From NCBI RefSeq assembly GCF_000151665.1, contig NW_013171815.1:1005153-1069152 (forward strand): a stretch of 64,000 nucleotides of DNA. Direction: 5' to 3'. Positions 1-12,295 of the stretch are shown piece by piece. The notes under the pieces are model-generated. The model made no database searches. It worked only from the letters and a program-made list of their open reading frames with translations, and was not told the origin of the DNA. The stretch is from Blastocystis hominis (taxonomy: Eukaryota; Sar; Bigyra; Opalinata; Blastocystidae). A program made the translations under genes and the position numbers. Positions within the stretch are counted from its first letter, which is position 1; every line of letters begins with the position of its first letter.

Positions 1-1256
1 CGTCTAAGATATCAAAATTTTTACAATCTTTGACTGTAGCCCAGAGGACGAACGGTGATTTGTAGTCCAAGCCTAGTCGCAAAAACCAAAAGGCAGAGGA
101 AAGAAAAGAAGGGAATAAGGAGGAGCTGCCGCCAAACGATCCAGTTCCACCTCAGAATCTGCCAGAAGTAAATTCGGAAGAAGGAAGTGATCCGCGCGCC
201 ATTTCGCGTGCTAGAAGATTGACTATTGTGGAAGATAGCAACACCTTATTTGATACAACTGACTTGGTAATGGACATCGAGCCCAAGCAGGACAGTGTGA
301 AGGAAGAAGCTGGATTCGTGGGTGTGTTTGCAGGAAGAACTCAAAAGGGTTATGTGCCCTACAATCCGCACAAGGTTAACCAGGATTGGATGCTAATAAA
401 GGATGACGTAGCTTCAGGCACGCTTATTCTTGGTACATTTGATGGACATGGTGAACATGGTCATTGTGTTTCTGAAGTAAATTCGTGCGATACTTTTAAA
501 TTATAGTTTATCTGCACTTCCTTCTATAATAATCTCATTGCCCATAGCAAATTTTTGTCGGATGTCAAGACCGCCGCCTTGGAGGCTCTCCAGAAGGCCG
601 AAGAAGAATGCGTCAACAGTCCTTTTTTATTTCTCACTCTCACCCGCAGATCGCTTCATCAAAACAGAATTCAGTGGTACGACGGCGGTGATCTGTATCA
701 TCCGCGGCAGCCATCTCTACACGTTCAACGTCGGCGATTCGCGCGCCATTCTCGCCTCGGAGGTGAATGACGAGTGCATCGTGACGGAGCTGACCCACGA
801 CCACAAGCCATCGCTTCCAGAAGAGAAGGCTCGCATTGAAAACGCGGGCGGCCGCGTGTTTTCGATGGAATACGAGGACGGATACGACGGACCGGTGCGC
901 GTGTGGCTGGCCGATCAAGACATCCCCGGATTGGCCATGTCGCGGTCTCTCTGCGATACGGTAGCACACTCTGTCGGCGTAATTTCAACGCCGGAGGTGT
1001 GCGAGCGAACATTGACGGATGATGATCGCGTGATCGTGATGGGTTCGGATGGACTGTGGGAGTTCATTCCGTCGGAGGAGGTGATTCATTTGATCGAGGA
1101 TTGCGAGCAGCCGGAGGTAGGGGAGGGAGAGATGATGGAGCGTAGGAAGCGATGGAGCGGCTGTTTGCGATCTCGTGGAAGCGGTGGTTTGATGCGGAGA
1201 AAGTGGTGGACGACACGACGATTATTGTTGTGTTTTTAGGACATGCCGAAGAATAG
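1..1256 (+). CDS. PP2C-family Ser/Thr protein phosphatase (5' end outside window)
   Basis: Metal-dependent (Mg/Mn) PP2C-type phosphatase. Joining exons <1-35, 66-476, 507-618, 650-1116 and 1146-1256 across introns of 30, 30, 31 and 29 nt gives one frame. It holds the family landmarks in order: FDGHGEHGH (metal-binding DGHG), SGTTAV, VGDSRA, SRSLCD, GSDGLWE and, near the C-terminus, DDTTIIVV. The last exon is essential, since it supplies the final metal-binding Asp; without splicing the frame ends in unrelated sequence. The N-terminus lies left of position 1, so the visible part starts in a charged, low-complexity leader. The tail SRSLCDTVAHSVGV is typical of protist PP2Cs. Substrate unknown. 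Confidence 0.88.
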
Positions 1257-1284
1257 CAAGCTGTGTATCATTTATGTGTAATCT

Positions 1285-1420
1285 CTGGGTTGTTTGTTGG
1301 AAATATGGGAATGAGAGGGAGGGAGGGCGGAATGTGTATAATTCACAACCTCTTTGGGTGTTTGTTGGAAATATGGGAATGAGAGGGAGGGAGGGAGGGA
1401 TGTGTAAATTCACAACCTCT
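1285..1420. repeat. Tandem duplication of a ~67-bp 3'-flank segment
   Basis: Two nearly identical units (about 1285-1353 and 1354-1420) follow the PP2C stop. Each carries TGTTTGTT, then GGAAATATGGGAATGAG, a GGGA run and TTCACAACCTCT. The poly(A) motif of this gene is therefore present twice. Confidence 0.85.
1291..1298 (+). terminator. TGTTTGTT poly(A)-associated motif
   Basis: Lies 35 nt after the PP2C stop; an identical second copy is at 1359-1366. Confidence 0.6.
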
Positions 1421-1463
1421 CTGGGAGCTTTCTACAAACAAACAAACAAACAATACCAAGCCA

Positions 1464-3628
1464 CTAAAGCGGGATTGCATTCAGATCCAGATCCGAATCT
1501 GACGAATCGCTAGCGTTGTTAAAATCCTCTTTCTTCTCGAATTCGTTCCTATCATCCTTTTCCTCCTCTTCCTTCTTATCCAACGCGTTTTGGAACCGTT
1601 TAAAGCTATCCTCCAGCCCGAAGACCTCATCCTCATCCACCCTTCCCTCCATCGCCTCCAACTTCAGCTGCAGACTATCCGCCAAACTTCCCTTCTTCGT
1701 CCCCCTTCCCATCTCCCCATTCGGGTCAAACCCATCCATATGTCCCATAACCCCCATCCCATCATTCGGGTCAATAGGGCCCACAAGCTCCGGTACAGGC
1801 GGCACGATCGATGTGATCCCGGGAATCGCGGGGAATTCGGGCAAATCGACCATCTCCACTTCGTTCCCCACGCCAAAATCCGGGACTTTCACCACCTCGA
1901 TCTCGTCGTTCTCCTCTTCTTCCTCCTTTTTTTCCGTCGGCAATTCCGCACTCACCGGCTGCACCATCACGGTGGGCACTGCCGAGCTTCCGCTGAGCAT
2001 TTCCGGGAGCAGCCAGTCGGGGTGGAGCAGCGCGCGGAGCTGGCGAAGCAGGCCGGTTTTGGCCTTGGCGAGGCTGCGAACGACGCGACGAAGCGGCCCG
2101 CGGTACGGCTGAGTCTACGGGGAATGCCGAGGAGAGGAGCGACGTCGTCGACGTGCTGCTCGACGAAGGAAAGGAAGCCGGTGGAGAAAAGAAGCGCGCG
2201 CTGCTTGGCGTCCTGCTTCAGAACCTTGCGGAGCAGCTGGCTCAGATGATAGTGCAGCAGCGAACACGCGGAGAACCGCGGGAACAGCGAGAGAAGGTCG
2301 TCGAGAAGATGCTGGAGGTGAGGTGAAAGAGGGAAGGGAACGGCCTGCACGGCGGAATCGAATTCTTCGGGGGAGCAGCGAATCAAATAATAGCGGAGAA
2401 ATTGGCCCAATCCCAGAATCGATTTGGGACATTTGGGGTTATCTCCGGAACGCTTCGAGTCAATGAAGGCATGGAGCTCCGGAAGAAACTCCTTCACCGC
2501 GGGGGAAACGCGCTGGATCTCCGAATCGCTAAGCACGTTTTTGAGGGCGTTTCGCTCCGTTTCCCACGCAGACATGAGTACCGCGTGCGTTTTCTTATTG
2601 GACGCTTCGTGCCCGCCCATTCCGGCTTCTGCTAGAGATAACCGCGGGGATGCATGCATGAACCTTCCTTCATGGAGTCCCAGAAAATCCTGGTGAGCAC
2701 GCGGAAGGCGGCGTAAGCGACGTCCTCGCTGGGAGACGAGAGGGCGGTGCGAAGCAGGGAGCGGAGGGAAGACGAAGAAAGAAGAGGCGGGAGCACGAAG
2801 TCACAGGTGTGGATTTTGACCGGTCTAGAAAGGAGAAACGGGGAAAAGGGGAAACTCGAGGGGCAGACCGCGGGTGAGGATGGTGTAGAAGAGGAGCTCG
2901 ATGTTCGGGGCACAGTCGGGAGAGGCGAGGGAGGAGATGAGGAGAGAGAGGAGATGATTGCTGTCATGCCACCAGGGACCTTCTAGAATCGATCCATCGC
3001 TGAGAGTTGAAGTTATAGGAGTGTCTAGAAGAATGCGGAATATGTTGACAATCGAGATTTTATCGAAATTTGATGCAAAGCTTGCGAGCAGGTGATCCGA
3101 ATTGGTGGAAAGGTACTGGTAAAGCTCCTCGGGAACGATCGAAATTAGCTGCTCAAACATATTGAAGAATAAACCCTGACGACTACGCATCACTCCAAAA
3201 ACCAAAGCATACAAAGCAGATATATCCTTGCTGAAGATACAATTAAACACACGATCGAACTGACTGTAATCAGCAAATAAAACCTTCATTGATGACTCAG
3301 GTAAAATCCACATGCAGACACTTGCCAAATAGGGAGCCTTATAGCTCTCAAAATCATCCATTCCCGGAGTGAGATCTAACAAAGTGCTAATTGTTAATGG
3401 ACCGCATAAAATCCACTCCAACGCTGCGTTATAATATTTAGGCAGCTTTAAATACGCTAAGAGCTCAATATTTGTAAGACTTAAGTCCTCCATGATCTCG
3501 TTATCATGAAATAGATCCATCAATGATAGACTTTCATCCACTGGTATAGATATGTCTAGATCTATAGAGTAGACCCAAATGAAAGAGAATGTACCATTAC
3601 TAGATTCATCGTAACTGTAGGGCAGCAT
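1464..3628 (-). CDS. SAPS-domain protein, PP6/SIT4 phosphatase regulatory subunit
   Basis: Helical-repeat SAPS proteins target PP6/SIT4-type phosphatase catalytic subunits. Introns 2825-2855 (31), 2632-2663 (32) and 2115-2143 (29) join four frames into 690 residues. Family-like stretches include NIELLAYL near the N-terminus, NIELLFYTILTRGLPLE in the middle and, created only by splicing out 2115-2143, YRGPLRRVVRSL, which matches the SAPS signature (human GYMGHLTRIAN region). The C-terminal ~170 residues are acidic and low-complexity. An in-frame 33-nt GT-AG segment at 3562-3594 may be another intron, making the product 679 residues. The stop is followed on the minus strand by a run of TGTTTGTTTGTTTGTT (about 1436-1452). 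It is convergent with the PP2C gene. Confidence 0.75.
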
Positions 3629-3734
3629 TTTTAGATCTCCACGGTATATCGATAGCTGGTATTATTTTAACAAAGAACTTTACTAATTGGAATTACTAAA
3701 AAGTGATTTCATAATTATCATATATTTCAGTTCT

Positions 3735-5199
3735 TTATCCTTCATTAACAGCGATCATACATGCGCTCCGAATCATATCCGCTACCTTCCCGACATTCCG
3801 TCCCTCCTTCGCACTTATTGGAATAATCGGCAACTTCGTAACACTTTTCAATAATGCCAACCCCTTCTCGGCTCCTTCCTCGTCTATCTTGTTCGCTACG
3901 ATGATTGTAGGTTTTCGGAGCAGTGACTCATCGTAATGCAAAAGCTCCTTCTGGATCTCCCTATAGACTTGATTCGGCAAATGCACGCTGTCAGACACAT
4001 CGATTACGTAGGTCAGCACCTTCGTTCGCTGAATGTGTCTCAAAAAGGAAAAACCCAATCCCCGGTTGTTGTGAGCTCCTGAAATGATTCCTGGAATGTC
4101 TGCCACTGAAATCATCGAGGAATCCGAATACTGAATGTACCCTGCATGTCAGTTTGTGCAGCAGAACGTACCTACGAGCGGTCGAAGCGTGGTGAATGGA
4201 TAGGCTGCGATTTTCGGAGCTGTTTTCGTGAGTTTACTAATCAAGGTGGATTTTCCTGCGTTTGGATATCCAATGAGACCCACTTCCGCAAGTTTTTGGG
4301 TTTGCAATAGGAGGGAAATCTCCTCTCCGGGCTCTCCTGCATTGTGATTCTCATCATGTTTGTAATAAGTCGCTTGGAGGCGGCGATCGCGGTTACTTCC
4401 CCAGTAGTGGAGATGGGAACGCTTCATTTTCTCATACCATTCGTGGTTGCCCTCTCCTCCCTTGCCCCCTCGGGCGACACAGAAAAGCTGCTTATCCTCT
4501 GCAAAGGACGTGTCAAACAATAGTTCCTTTATCATCTCACTGTTCTCATTGGATTGCGAAGATTGCGCTTTTTCGGACTCTCGAACCTGTAAAAAACGGG
4601 AGCCCATGTGTTGAATCATCTGTTCTTCAAAGGAAGCGCGAGCCTCGTTCTCCTGGAGTGAGTTTCCGGAAAAGTTTTCATTTTCGAATATTTTATACAC
4701 TAACGTCCCTACAGGAACGTCGATAAACATGTCATTCCCTCCTCGGCCGTGCATACACTTTCCTTTCCCATTTTGTCCATCTTCCGCTTTGTACACGCTT
4801 TTGGGGAGGGTCAATGCGTCCATATTTGAGTTCACTCGAATATACACACTACCCCCTTTGCCTCCATTTCCACCCATGGGCATCATTTTTCCTGGTTTTA
4901 TCACTACAAAATGAGTACCAACTCGAAAACACACTCAGAAACGAAGACACGCCCCTTCCTCCCGATCCTCCGATCGCCCGAAGAGTAATCGTGTCGAAAA
5001 ACATCTGCTTCTTTGTAAATACTTTCGTAGAATACTTCCTCACCAAACCAAGCATTTCGACTGAAAAACGAAAGTATTCTTGTATTTCAATAATACTTTT
5101 CATGAGATTATTCTCGTTGTTTTCAAAGGAAAAACTAGATATAGACACATTTGAGGGATGGGATAAGCGTATGCAACAGATTTTAGATGTCATAGTCAT
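3735..5199 (-). CDS. Obg-family GTPase (organellar ObgH/MTG2 type)
   Basis: Ribosome-assembly GTPase. Introns 4904-4934 (31) and 4142-4171 (30) join three frames into 467 residues. The N-terminal Obg fold shows glycine-rich [11 protein letters not shown] and RGGKGGEGN. The G domain has the P-loop GYPNAGKST, the Obg-specific YPFTTLRP switch, DIPGII (G3) and NKID (G4), ending with the G5-like ISAKEG. A candidate internal start at 5055 would give [16 protein letters not shown], an amphipathic basic leader, so mitochondrial import is likely whichever start is used. It is head to head with the gene at 5264, 64 bp apart. MTG2/ObgH acts on the mitochondrial large ribosomal subunit; the assignment to that subtype rests on the leader only. 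Confidence 0.85.
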
Positions 5200-5263
5200 T
5201 TTGCCGTTTTATGTGTAGAAAATTGAGTACGCTGCAAAAAGAAGAGATAGATTGCACTCGCGG

Positions 5264-6219
5264 ATGCGAATTCAATCGTTTTTGCAATGGCTGCCGTTGG
5301 TGTTAATCATTGGAGAATTGTTCGTTGTTTATAAATGGGATATGGAGATTGATATAACAGTTCAATCGTTTTTCGCGGCGAATGCTTGCATTTTCGTATT
5401 TTTTAATGCTTTGTATATATTGTAGTTGTTGATACGGATTCTACTCTATGTTGAAAGGATTCAATTGACAACTATTCAAAAGAAGGGTGCTGAGCTAGTA
5501 GCCGAAAAATCCGAACATATTAACCATCTTTCCGTACTCTGCTGTGGATTGCCATTATCAGTAGAAAGTGAGAGCGCGCATCACGGAGATTACCCAGCTC
5601 CTTGTGAAATACGGCATTGATTCCGCGTATTTCAACACTTCGCAGCTTGAAGACATGAACAACACAATTTCCAAGCTGCTCGAAGTGATTCAAAAGTTGA
5701 TTGAGCTTCCTCTCTGCGCTGATTGTCGCTGCTACACACACGACGAAGTGCGTTTTCTCATTTCTTTTCGAATCGTAGCGTCTTGAGATCTTGAAGCTGC
5801 TTCCCAAGCCGTTGCGGAAACAGTTCGAGAATGTGGAGCCGCGTAAAATGGAGGAAATGTCCAAGCCTCTGGACGAGAAGCGTACTGCTTGGTGGAGAGA
5901 GTGACGTGTAGTGATGTCCCTGCTGGACAAACAGGAAATAAAGCCGAAGATCGTGAACGTGATGCTGCTGGACAATGAGGAACAGAGCAAGGCGAATGAA
6001 GACCTTATTATCGAAGAGATCAATGATAATGAGGAGGAGGAAGAAGAAGAAGAGGAGAAGGAAGAGGTTGAAGGAGATACAGAAGAAAAGATTGAAGAAG
6101 TGAAAGAAGAAAAAGAAGAATCAGAAGAAGAAGAAGAAAAGGAACTCTTGTCAGAAGGATTGCGTAAACGGAAGAAATCTGCACAATTCCCTGTTTTCTC
6201 ACAAACACGAAACAAATGA
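5264..6219 (+). CDS. Two-TM, coiled-coil protein with acidic tail, unknown function
   Basis: Introns 5396-5425 (30), 5534-5564 (31), 5748-5778 (31) and 5882-5911 (30) join into 277 residues. Two hydrophobic stretches come first (FLQWLPLVLIIGELFVVY and, spliced, ACIFLLIRILLYV). They are followed by a helical segment with likely coiled coil, a Cys pair in LCADCRCY, then from about residue 195 a very acidic Glu-rich tail ending in a basic patch RKRKKS. The intron 5882-5911 is needed to reach the acidic tail; reading through stops at 5904. The layout (short membrane hairpin, cytosolic coil) resembles ER or organelle membrane adaptors, but I recognise no family. It shares a divergent promoter with the Obg GTPase gene. 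Confidence 0.6.
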
Positions 6220-6751
6220 TCGCTATCACTATCTAATTCGAAAGTAAGCATTCCCTTCTTTCGTTTTGGCTCTGGAGCTTTGGCGGGGGTCACACGTTTC
6301 TTCCCTGTATCCTTTTTGGATGAAGCAGCTTGCGTTGTCTTTGACGGAACTGCGGTTTGGTTCGCGACAAGCTTCTTGGACAACTCATGAACGAGTGCAT
6401 TTGTCTTGTTGGACATAATACGACTCTTCTTGATTTCCTCTGCTCTACAGATTATCATCACACTACAATTCTCACTTCGTCGTTTGTGATTCCTCTCTTG
6501 ATTCCTCTTTCTTTTCCTCCTCTTTCTATTACGTATCAAGACGCAAATAATAAAATATCTACATCCTTCAGATCCGAAAAGGTTTGCTCGTCGATTTCGT
6601 CATAGCCGCTGTCTCTCTCCTTACGCAGCTGCTTACTAAATACAGAGTTTTCTCCAAGCATATCCTTATATCCTTGGAGAAACTTGGGGATTTCCAGACT
6701 GCACTCGAGTTCCGGTCCTCTCCTTCCTCTCGGCTGTTTATTCGGTGGCAT
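6212..6751 (-). CDS. DUF4604 / KIAA1143-like protein; stop codon possibly made by polyadenylation
   Basis: Introns 6526-6562 (37) and 6445-6475 (31) join a small basic/acidic protein. The N-terminal motif LEIPKFLQGYKDMLG and the C-terminal GMLTFELDSDSD match the two conserved ends of human KIAA1143 (PAFLARFKERVGY and SLLSFDNEDE), with a charged linker between them. After DSDSD the frame does not stop: it runs on antisense through the acidic gene opposite. The motif TGTTTGTG lies a few bases further on (about 6201-6208, minus strand). If the mRNA is cleaved about 5 nt upstream, added A residues would create TAA after DSDSDHL. The given 3' limit (6212) is therefore approximate. Confidence 0.6.
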
Positions 6752-6756
6752 ATCTC

Positions 6757-6764
6757 AACAAACA
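6757..6764 (-). terminator. TGTTTGTT poly(A)-associated motif
   Basis: 18 nt past the AP-2 mu stop and only 6 nt upstream of the DUF4604 start codon, so the two genes share almost no spacer. Confidence 0.6.
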
Positions 6765-6781
6765 ACCCAAAAGCAAACAAC

Positions 6782-8231
6782 TTAGAGACGAATCTGGTAA
6801 TCTCCGGACCGCGTCATATATCGGACCCACTTGACGGTCTGGTAGGAGCTCTTCTCATACACCTTCAAGAATCGGACATGGAGTCCGGAGGCAGTGAAGG
6901 AGGGCACGGCAAAGATGATATTGATGGGGGGCTTGGACCAGACCTTCTCCGTGGTCATCTTCAGCATCTTCACCTCCGCGGCGAACGTGACCTCCTGGCC
7001 TCCGGTGAGCTTTCGCAGCGTCCAGTCGATGGTCTGGTCCTTGGCGTTGTAGGCGGCGGTGCCGAAGGCGGCCTTGGGCATCACATTGGCGGTGTTTGGC
7101 GGGACGGGGAGCTTGATATCCACGTTCTGCGCCGAGACCTGCTTGCTGAAGTTGGCGATCACCTTCACGTTGATCTTCAGCGTGGTCCCGCTGATCTCCT
7201 CGTACACCGGCAGGATGCGGAACGGCAGGTTGATGTTCTCCGTCACGCGGTACTTCATCAGCTCGAACTCTCCGTCGGGCGGAATGAACGTGATCGTGCG
7301 GTCCTGGTCGAACCGGCCCAGCCGCACGCACCGGTGGAACGAGCAGTCGTCGATCTCCACGCCCGCGCCCTTCCCGCGCCGCTGCCCCTTCGCCTTCTTC
7401 TCGTTCGAGATCAGCAGCTTGTCGTTCAGGCCGAAGCGGCACTCGGGCATGCCCGTCAGGTACGCCTTCATCACGATCTTGCCCACCACTTCGCTGTGCA
7501 GCACCGCGCCCGTCTGCGAGATCAGCAGGTTCACGCTCTCCAGCGTGTCGATGAAGATCTCGTTCTTGCGGTACGTGATGCCCTCGCGACGCCTACCCTC
7601 AACGCCATCCCCCTTCTCTACCAATCGATCGCTCCCGTCACCTGCGAGGTAATGCTGCTCGCGTCCTCCTCCACAGCGTCGTTCGCCTTCCCCAGACGAA
7701 TCAGCTGCTTCATCAGGTCGATCGCGCAGTTCTGCGGGTATCCGTAGTCCAGCACTTCTGCATGTTACGCAAAGAGGGAAGATCCACCATCGAAGATTTC
7801 GTACACCACAGAGAACTTCTCACGAAGGTCGTCCTGCATGTTAGATCCGCGCTTCTGCATCGCCTACAGCCTTGTAATCCACGCCGAAGTAGCTCTTGAA
7901 CATCTTCACGAGATGGAAAAGGAAGTGGAAAATCATGCCTGCCAGTCATCCCGATCCACCGCGTCCTTACCGGGAGAAGCGTTCTTCTTCGTTACAGCGA
8001 CAATGTAGTGGTCACTGTTGCGGACATAGATGAAGGTCGTTCCGTCAATGTACGTAATAGGAGGATTGCTTCCAGTATCCTTCTTTGCAATAACGTTTGT
8101 TCGGAAAGCATCGGCGCTCTCTTTTGTCACGTCACTTCTATCCACTCAAAGAAGGATACTGCAAAATACCGATAATAACGAGACACGATGTTCTTTCCCT
8201 TTGCATCAATCAACAACAACGCGCTGATCAT
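6782..8231 (-). CDS. AP2M1: AP-2 clathrin adaptor complex, mu subunit
   Basis: Medium subunit of the plasma-membrane clathrin adaptor; the N-terminal longin-like domain joins the complex and the C-terminal mu-homology domain binds YxxPhi cargo. Five introns (8138-8169, 7939-7970, 7834-7867, 7758-7787, 7593-7621) give 430 residues, close to the ~435 usual for the family. Markers: DAFRTNVI early, DYGYPQN at the end of the longin part, WRREGITYRKNE at the domain junction (restored by the 29-nt intron), GMPECRFGLNDK, FIPPDGEFELMKYR, and the C-terminal KWVRYMTRSGDYQIRL. SGLHVRFLKV and KWVRY favour AP-2 over AP-1. The MHD segment is GC-rich with strong codon bias. Confidence 0.93.
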
Positions 8232-9266
8232 CTTATATCTATGTCTATTTAGGATAAGATTAAATGATCAAAAGATTGCAAACAAATCACACGATCTACC
8301 TTTTTTCAAGCAATAATGCTTGTATCAATGAAACCCAGGGGGTCCAAATGAATAAAGATTGTCGTGGGAAATGAGATGGATGATTTTGCACCCCCACCCA
8401 TTTAGCGAAAATCAGGATTTTCTCAATAAACGTTGTTAAGGAATAGATATGCTATATGAATTATGAATAGAGTTGTATAGTAGCGGAGATTGATAGAATA
8501 TTAATTGATTGTGAGAGAAGGTCATCATTATGGAATTGTATATGTATCGAATGAAAGGGATGAGTGTAATAAAGATATAGGATACAATAGAATCAAAAGT
8601 CGAAATTGAGTCGTTTTTTTTGTCAACCCTATTTTTCTCAATATCGAGGGAATGGAAGCATCTCAAACGCTGGAACTGGAGTGATCGATTCGAATTGAGA
8701 TTATTCCGCTGGGGAACACGCATGATAACGAAACAGCGGCAGTTCAACATTGCCTTTCTCTAACTGAGTAATAAACATGAATATTTATGATATACAGAGC
8801 TGTGAAATTGTAGAGTAGTCTAGAATTTGAGATTTACTCAACTGGTTACAAATGGAGAAAAATGAGTCGAAATGAATGTACTGCACAAAGTAATAAGATG
8901 AATGAATACGAAATTGATCATCTACCTTTTCGGAGGACTAACAAAAGGAAATCGACTTGAGATGAGATTTTGATTCATTTTTTGTAATCCACAAAAAGAG
9001 ATTGTTTTCCTTTACCAAGTTCCTCGTCTGTATATAGTTCAACAATCAAACATCGTAATTCTTCCTTATAGTTGTATTATTGAAATAAACTCTTTGGTTA
9101 TGTTATAAGTGCAGAATTGCCTGCTATTGTTTTTCTATTTTTGTGTCACAATCAATACGAAATAACCTGTCGTGTTAAACAAACCAAAGAGCAAAGTTCT
9201 GTAATATTGACCATTTGTATGTAAGCAACCATCAAATTCATAAATGCTAATAAGCTTGATTATTGT
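8232..9266. other. AT-rich spacer
   Basis: No gene recognised. A 104-codon minus-strand frame at 8436-8750 is rich in hydrophobic codons, but it has no family match, no intron pattern and AT-driven composition. It could be a decayed fragment of the LRR family that flanks it. Confidence 0.5.
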
Positions 9267-11719
9267 TTACAACAGATCGGTCCATTTCGAAGAAACATCT
9301 AGTAATGACAAAACCAAGCTAGAACTACTCGAAATTGATTTCTTTTTAACAAATTGAAATGAATAAGGTAGTTTGACATTTTGAAGATTTGGAATATCTA
9401 AATACTATCAATATTCAATATTCAGAAATACTTGCCAATGTCACCCAACGAGGATACTTGAAACTATATTGTACAGAAGTTATTGATGTTAGATTTGGAA
9501 GATCTACAAAGTAAATCATAACCAATCAGTTTATTATTACTTCGAAGTGTCAATGTATTTAAATAATCATTTCTTCCAAAAAGTGCACCATAACCGAGTT
9601 GAATGGATTGTAATGATGGAAGATCTACATCAATCATTTCATTCTTATTCATTCAATACTTTCCATTATTGTTGTTAAGGATCTATAGAATGCACGATCA
9701 CCTAATGTAATGGATTGTAGATTTGGAAGATCTATGCATCATTCAAACATTCAATATCATATCAATACCTCGAACCACAAATGAACTACAATAGAAATTG
9801 TATGAATCACTCCAAGTTATGCCAATTTGAATGGATTGTAATTGTGGAAGATTCTTCAATTCAAAGTCGCCAGCAAAATCACTGAAACTCCATTCACCAA
9901 TTTGAATCGATTCCAATGATTCACAATTCAATATGTGGAATGATTTCGATTCATCATTTCCCCAACTATACCTTTTCTGAGTAAATGAATTGTTTCCGAT
10001 TTTGATAGTTTTCAATCGATTCAATCCATCAATTTTGAATGTTTTCACTGAGCCAAAACAATCATTGTTAATGTTTATTCTTTTCAGAAACAGGTTATTG
10101 GATAATGCCAATACTGGGATATGATTGTAGTGAAACGATTCAATTTCCAGCGACGTTTGAAAAAAGCCAATATATATTGAAGAATAGCAAAAAATCACAT
10201 TGATAACCATTATTATGATATTAATTATTAACAAAAATGGTAAAGAACGATATATAACATAAAAGGTGAAATGAATCATTGATTTTATAGATATGTCATA
10301 TGCATTAAACATGAGAGTTATACTTCTTACTAATCTAAGACATGTATAGAAATCAATATTTCTTAAATAGAAGCGACAGAAATCCCTTCGGTTTTGGCTT
10401 AACTCATAAATAACCGTCAATAAAATAAGCACACACATTGGAATAAATAAGATCCTCAACACCTTTAATAGTATTATGGCAATGAATATAATACTGAGTA
10501 ATACCCACAACAAGTGGATACTATAATATCCTTCGGTCCATTTACTCTTTCCTGTTGGTTGCCCATTCATATATACAATTCCTAATCCGTGCCGTTTTCC
10601 ATTTTTATATTCTCCCTTAAAACTCCTCGTTATTCCATCTGAATTAAATTCTTCACCGCAGCCATTTCTTGGATAATTATGAATAAAGGAATCTAAATAC
10701 TCTCCCTGGTATACTTTTTGCTTGTTCTTGAATTCAATCATTTTGTCATTACTAAACTGTTTCCAAATATTGACTTCCTTGTTTTCTTTCCAAATACTTA
10801 TTCGGGCTATTTTTCCATAATGATAAATATAACTAATCCCTTCATAATTTCCAAAATCGTCAATTTGACATATCCGAATCAAATTGCCACTTTCATCATA
10901 TTCTTTCCAATATCCTCCTCCCATTTCTGATAATGGCTCTCTATTTAATTTAACACCTTTCGAATAATAACCATCCGATATCAAATTATCGTATTCATCA
11001 TATTCCTTTCCTCTTCCTTCTTGATATCCATTCACAAAATAGCCTTCAAACCAGGTTTTACGATAATCATTATACAATTTGTAGTATCCATTATAGGCTA
11101 TTTCAGATCCATTATGCCATATACAGACTCGATCCAAATTGTGATCTTCATCATAACAATAACAAAGTCCTGCATTATTTCCTAAAACATCTTTTTGACA
11201 AACTCGAATCAATTGACCATTGTCATCGTATTGTTTCCAGTATCCCCTTCCCATTTCTCTTGACGGTTCCATATTTAATCTTACACCTTTCGAGTAATAT
11301 CCACAAAATACTAATTTTCCATTTTCATCATATTCCTTCCCTATTCCTTCTCGATATCCATTCACCATAAACCCTTCAAAAAACAAAAGCCCATCATCAT
11401 CATATAATATGCAGGGTCCGCAAGCAATTCCATCCATAAAATATAGGGCAGCTATACGTACATTACAATCAGAGAAAATAGCAGCTATTCCATTCATTTT
11501 GGAGTTCCTTATAGTCGTTGCAATACTGTAACCCTCATGAGGCTTCGCCACTTTAATCGCAACCAAATCTGCATTGGCTAACTCACACTTAACAGGAAAC
11601 TGCTCAGAGACATTATATTTCCAGCAATACCCTCTTTCCGTAATTTCCTTTTTGTCAACAATTGTCGAACTGAACTCGATACTTGACGCTGCATCATTTT
11701 TCGTAAACAGAGAATCCAT
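9267..11719 (-). CDS. MORN_2-repeat / multi-TM / BspA-like LRR protein
   Basis: Membrane protein of 759 residues in three parts. Residues ~60-400 are MORN_2/YwqK-like repeats (NGYREGIGKEYDENGKL, NGYQEGRGKEYDEYDNL, FKGEYKNGKRHGLGI). Next come two hydrophobic clusters (LLWVLLSIIFIAIILLKVL with LFIPMCVLILLTVIY; PFLLIINIIIMVINVIF). The C-terminal third is leucine-rich repeats (RLKTIKIGNNSF, LPQLQSIQIG). Five phase-1 introns (9732-9768, 9625-9659, 9504-9540, 9398-9431, 9299-9328) separate single LRR units at the C-terminus; all end TAG|AT. It ends with the cap NVSSKWTDLL. No signal peptide is seen, so the LRR tail probably lies across the membrane from the N-terminal MORN part. Function unknown; start chosen as the first ATG. 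Confidence 0.75.
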
Positions 11720-12295
11720 TCTATTTGAAAAAAACAATTTTCAATTGTAATATGGTTTTGTATTTATGGTAAAATGATATTTTGTAATATGTCAAAATGT
11801 AATTCCGAGGTATTACTTGTGTTTACGTTATTCTGAATAAGTTAATTGTAATTTATGCATACTACGGGATAATATAATCGATAATATGCTCCGAGTTCAA
11901 TCGAGATCAACATTTCACGGAACTCGTTGTTTGTTCGAATGTAGCAATCTATCTTGAGCCACCATTTTGAAAATAAACTGTGATAATTCAAGTTGAGATT
12001 TTGCCGATTCTTTATTGAAATGCCTTGTAATTTACATTATTATAATTAGGAACTCAATTGTATTTCAGAAATTGGAACAGCCTACAGCTCACCAACACTA
12101 TCAAAAATACTATGGAGTGCTACTGAATACTTAATATTACAAGAAAAATGTATCAACCCATTCAATATCTGTTCCTAGTATTTGTCAATCACAACTCTCA
12201 CTCTATGCATATCGATTCCGTATGCAGTGATCATTATAAAGCAACCCTATTTAAAATGGCTTTAATATTGAGCTTATTCATAATCTATTTTTGGA
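11720..12295. other. AT-rich intergenic region between divergent genes
   Basis: Holds the promoters of the MORN/LRR gene (minus) and TMEM208 (plus). No coding signal or recognisable element was seen. Confidence 0.5.

Noticed and set aside
9464-9652. LRR pseudogene fragments downstream of the 9743-11719 frame
   Set aside because: Removing 29-37-nt introns makes a continuous intact frame to a stop at 9267, so these are exons rather than debris.
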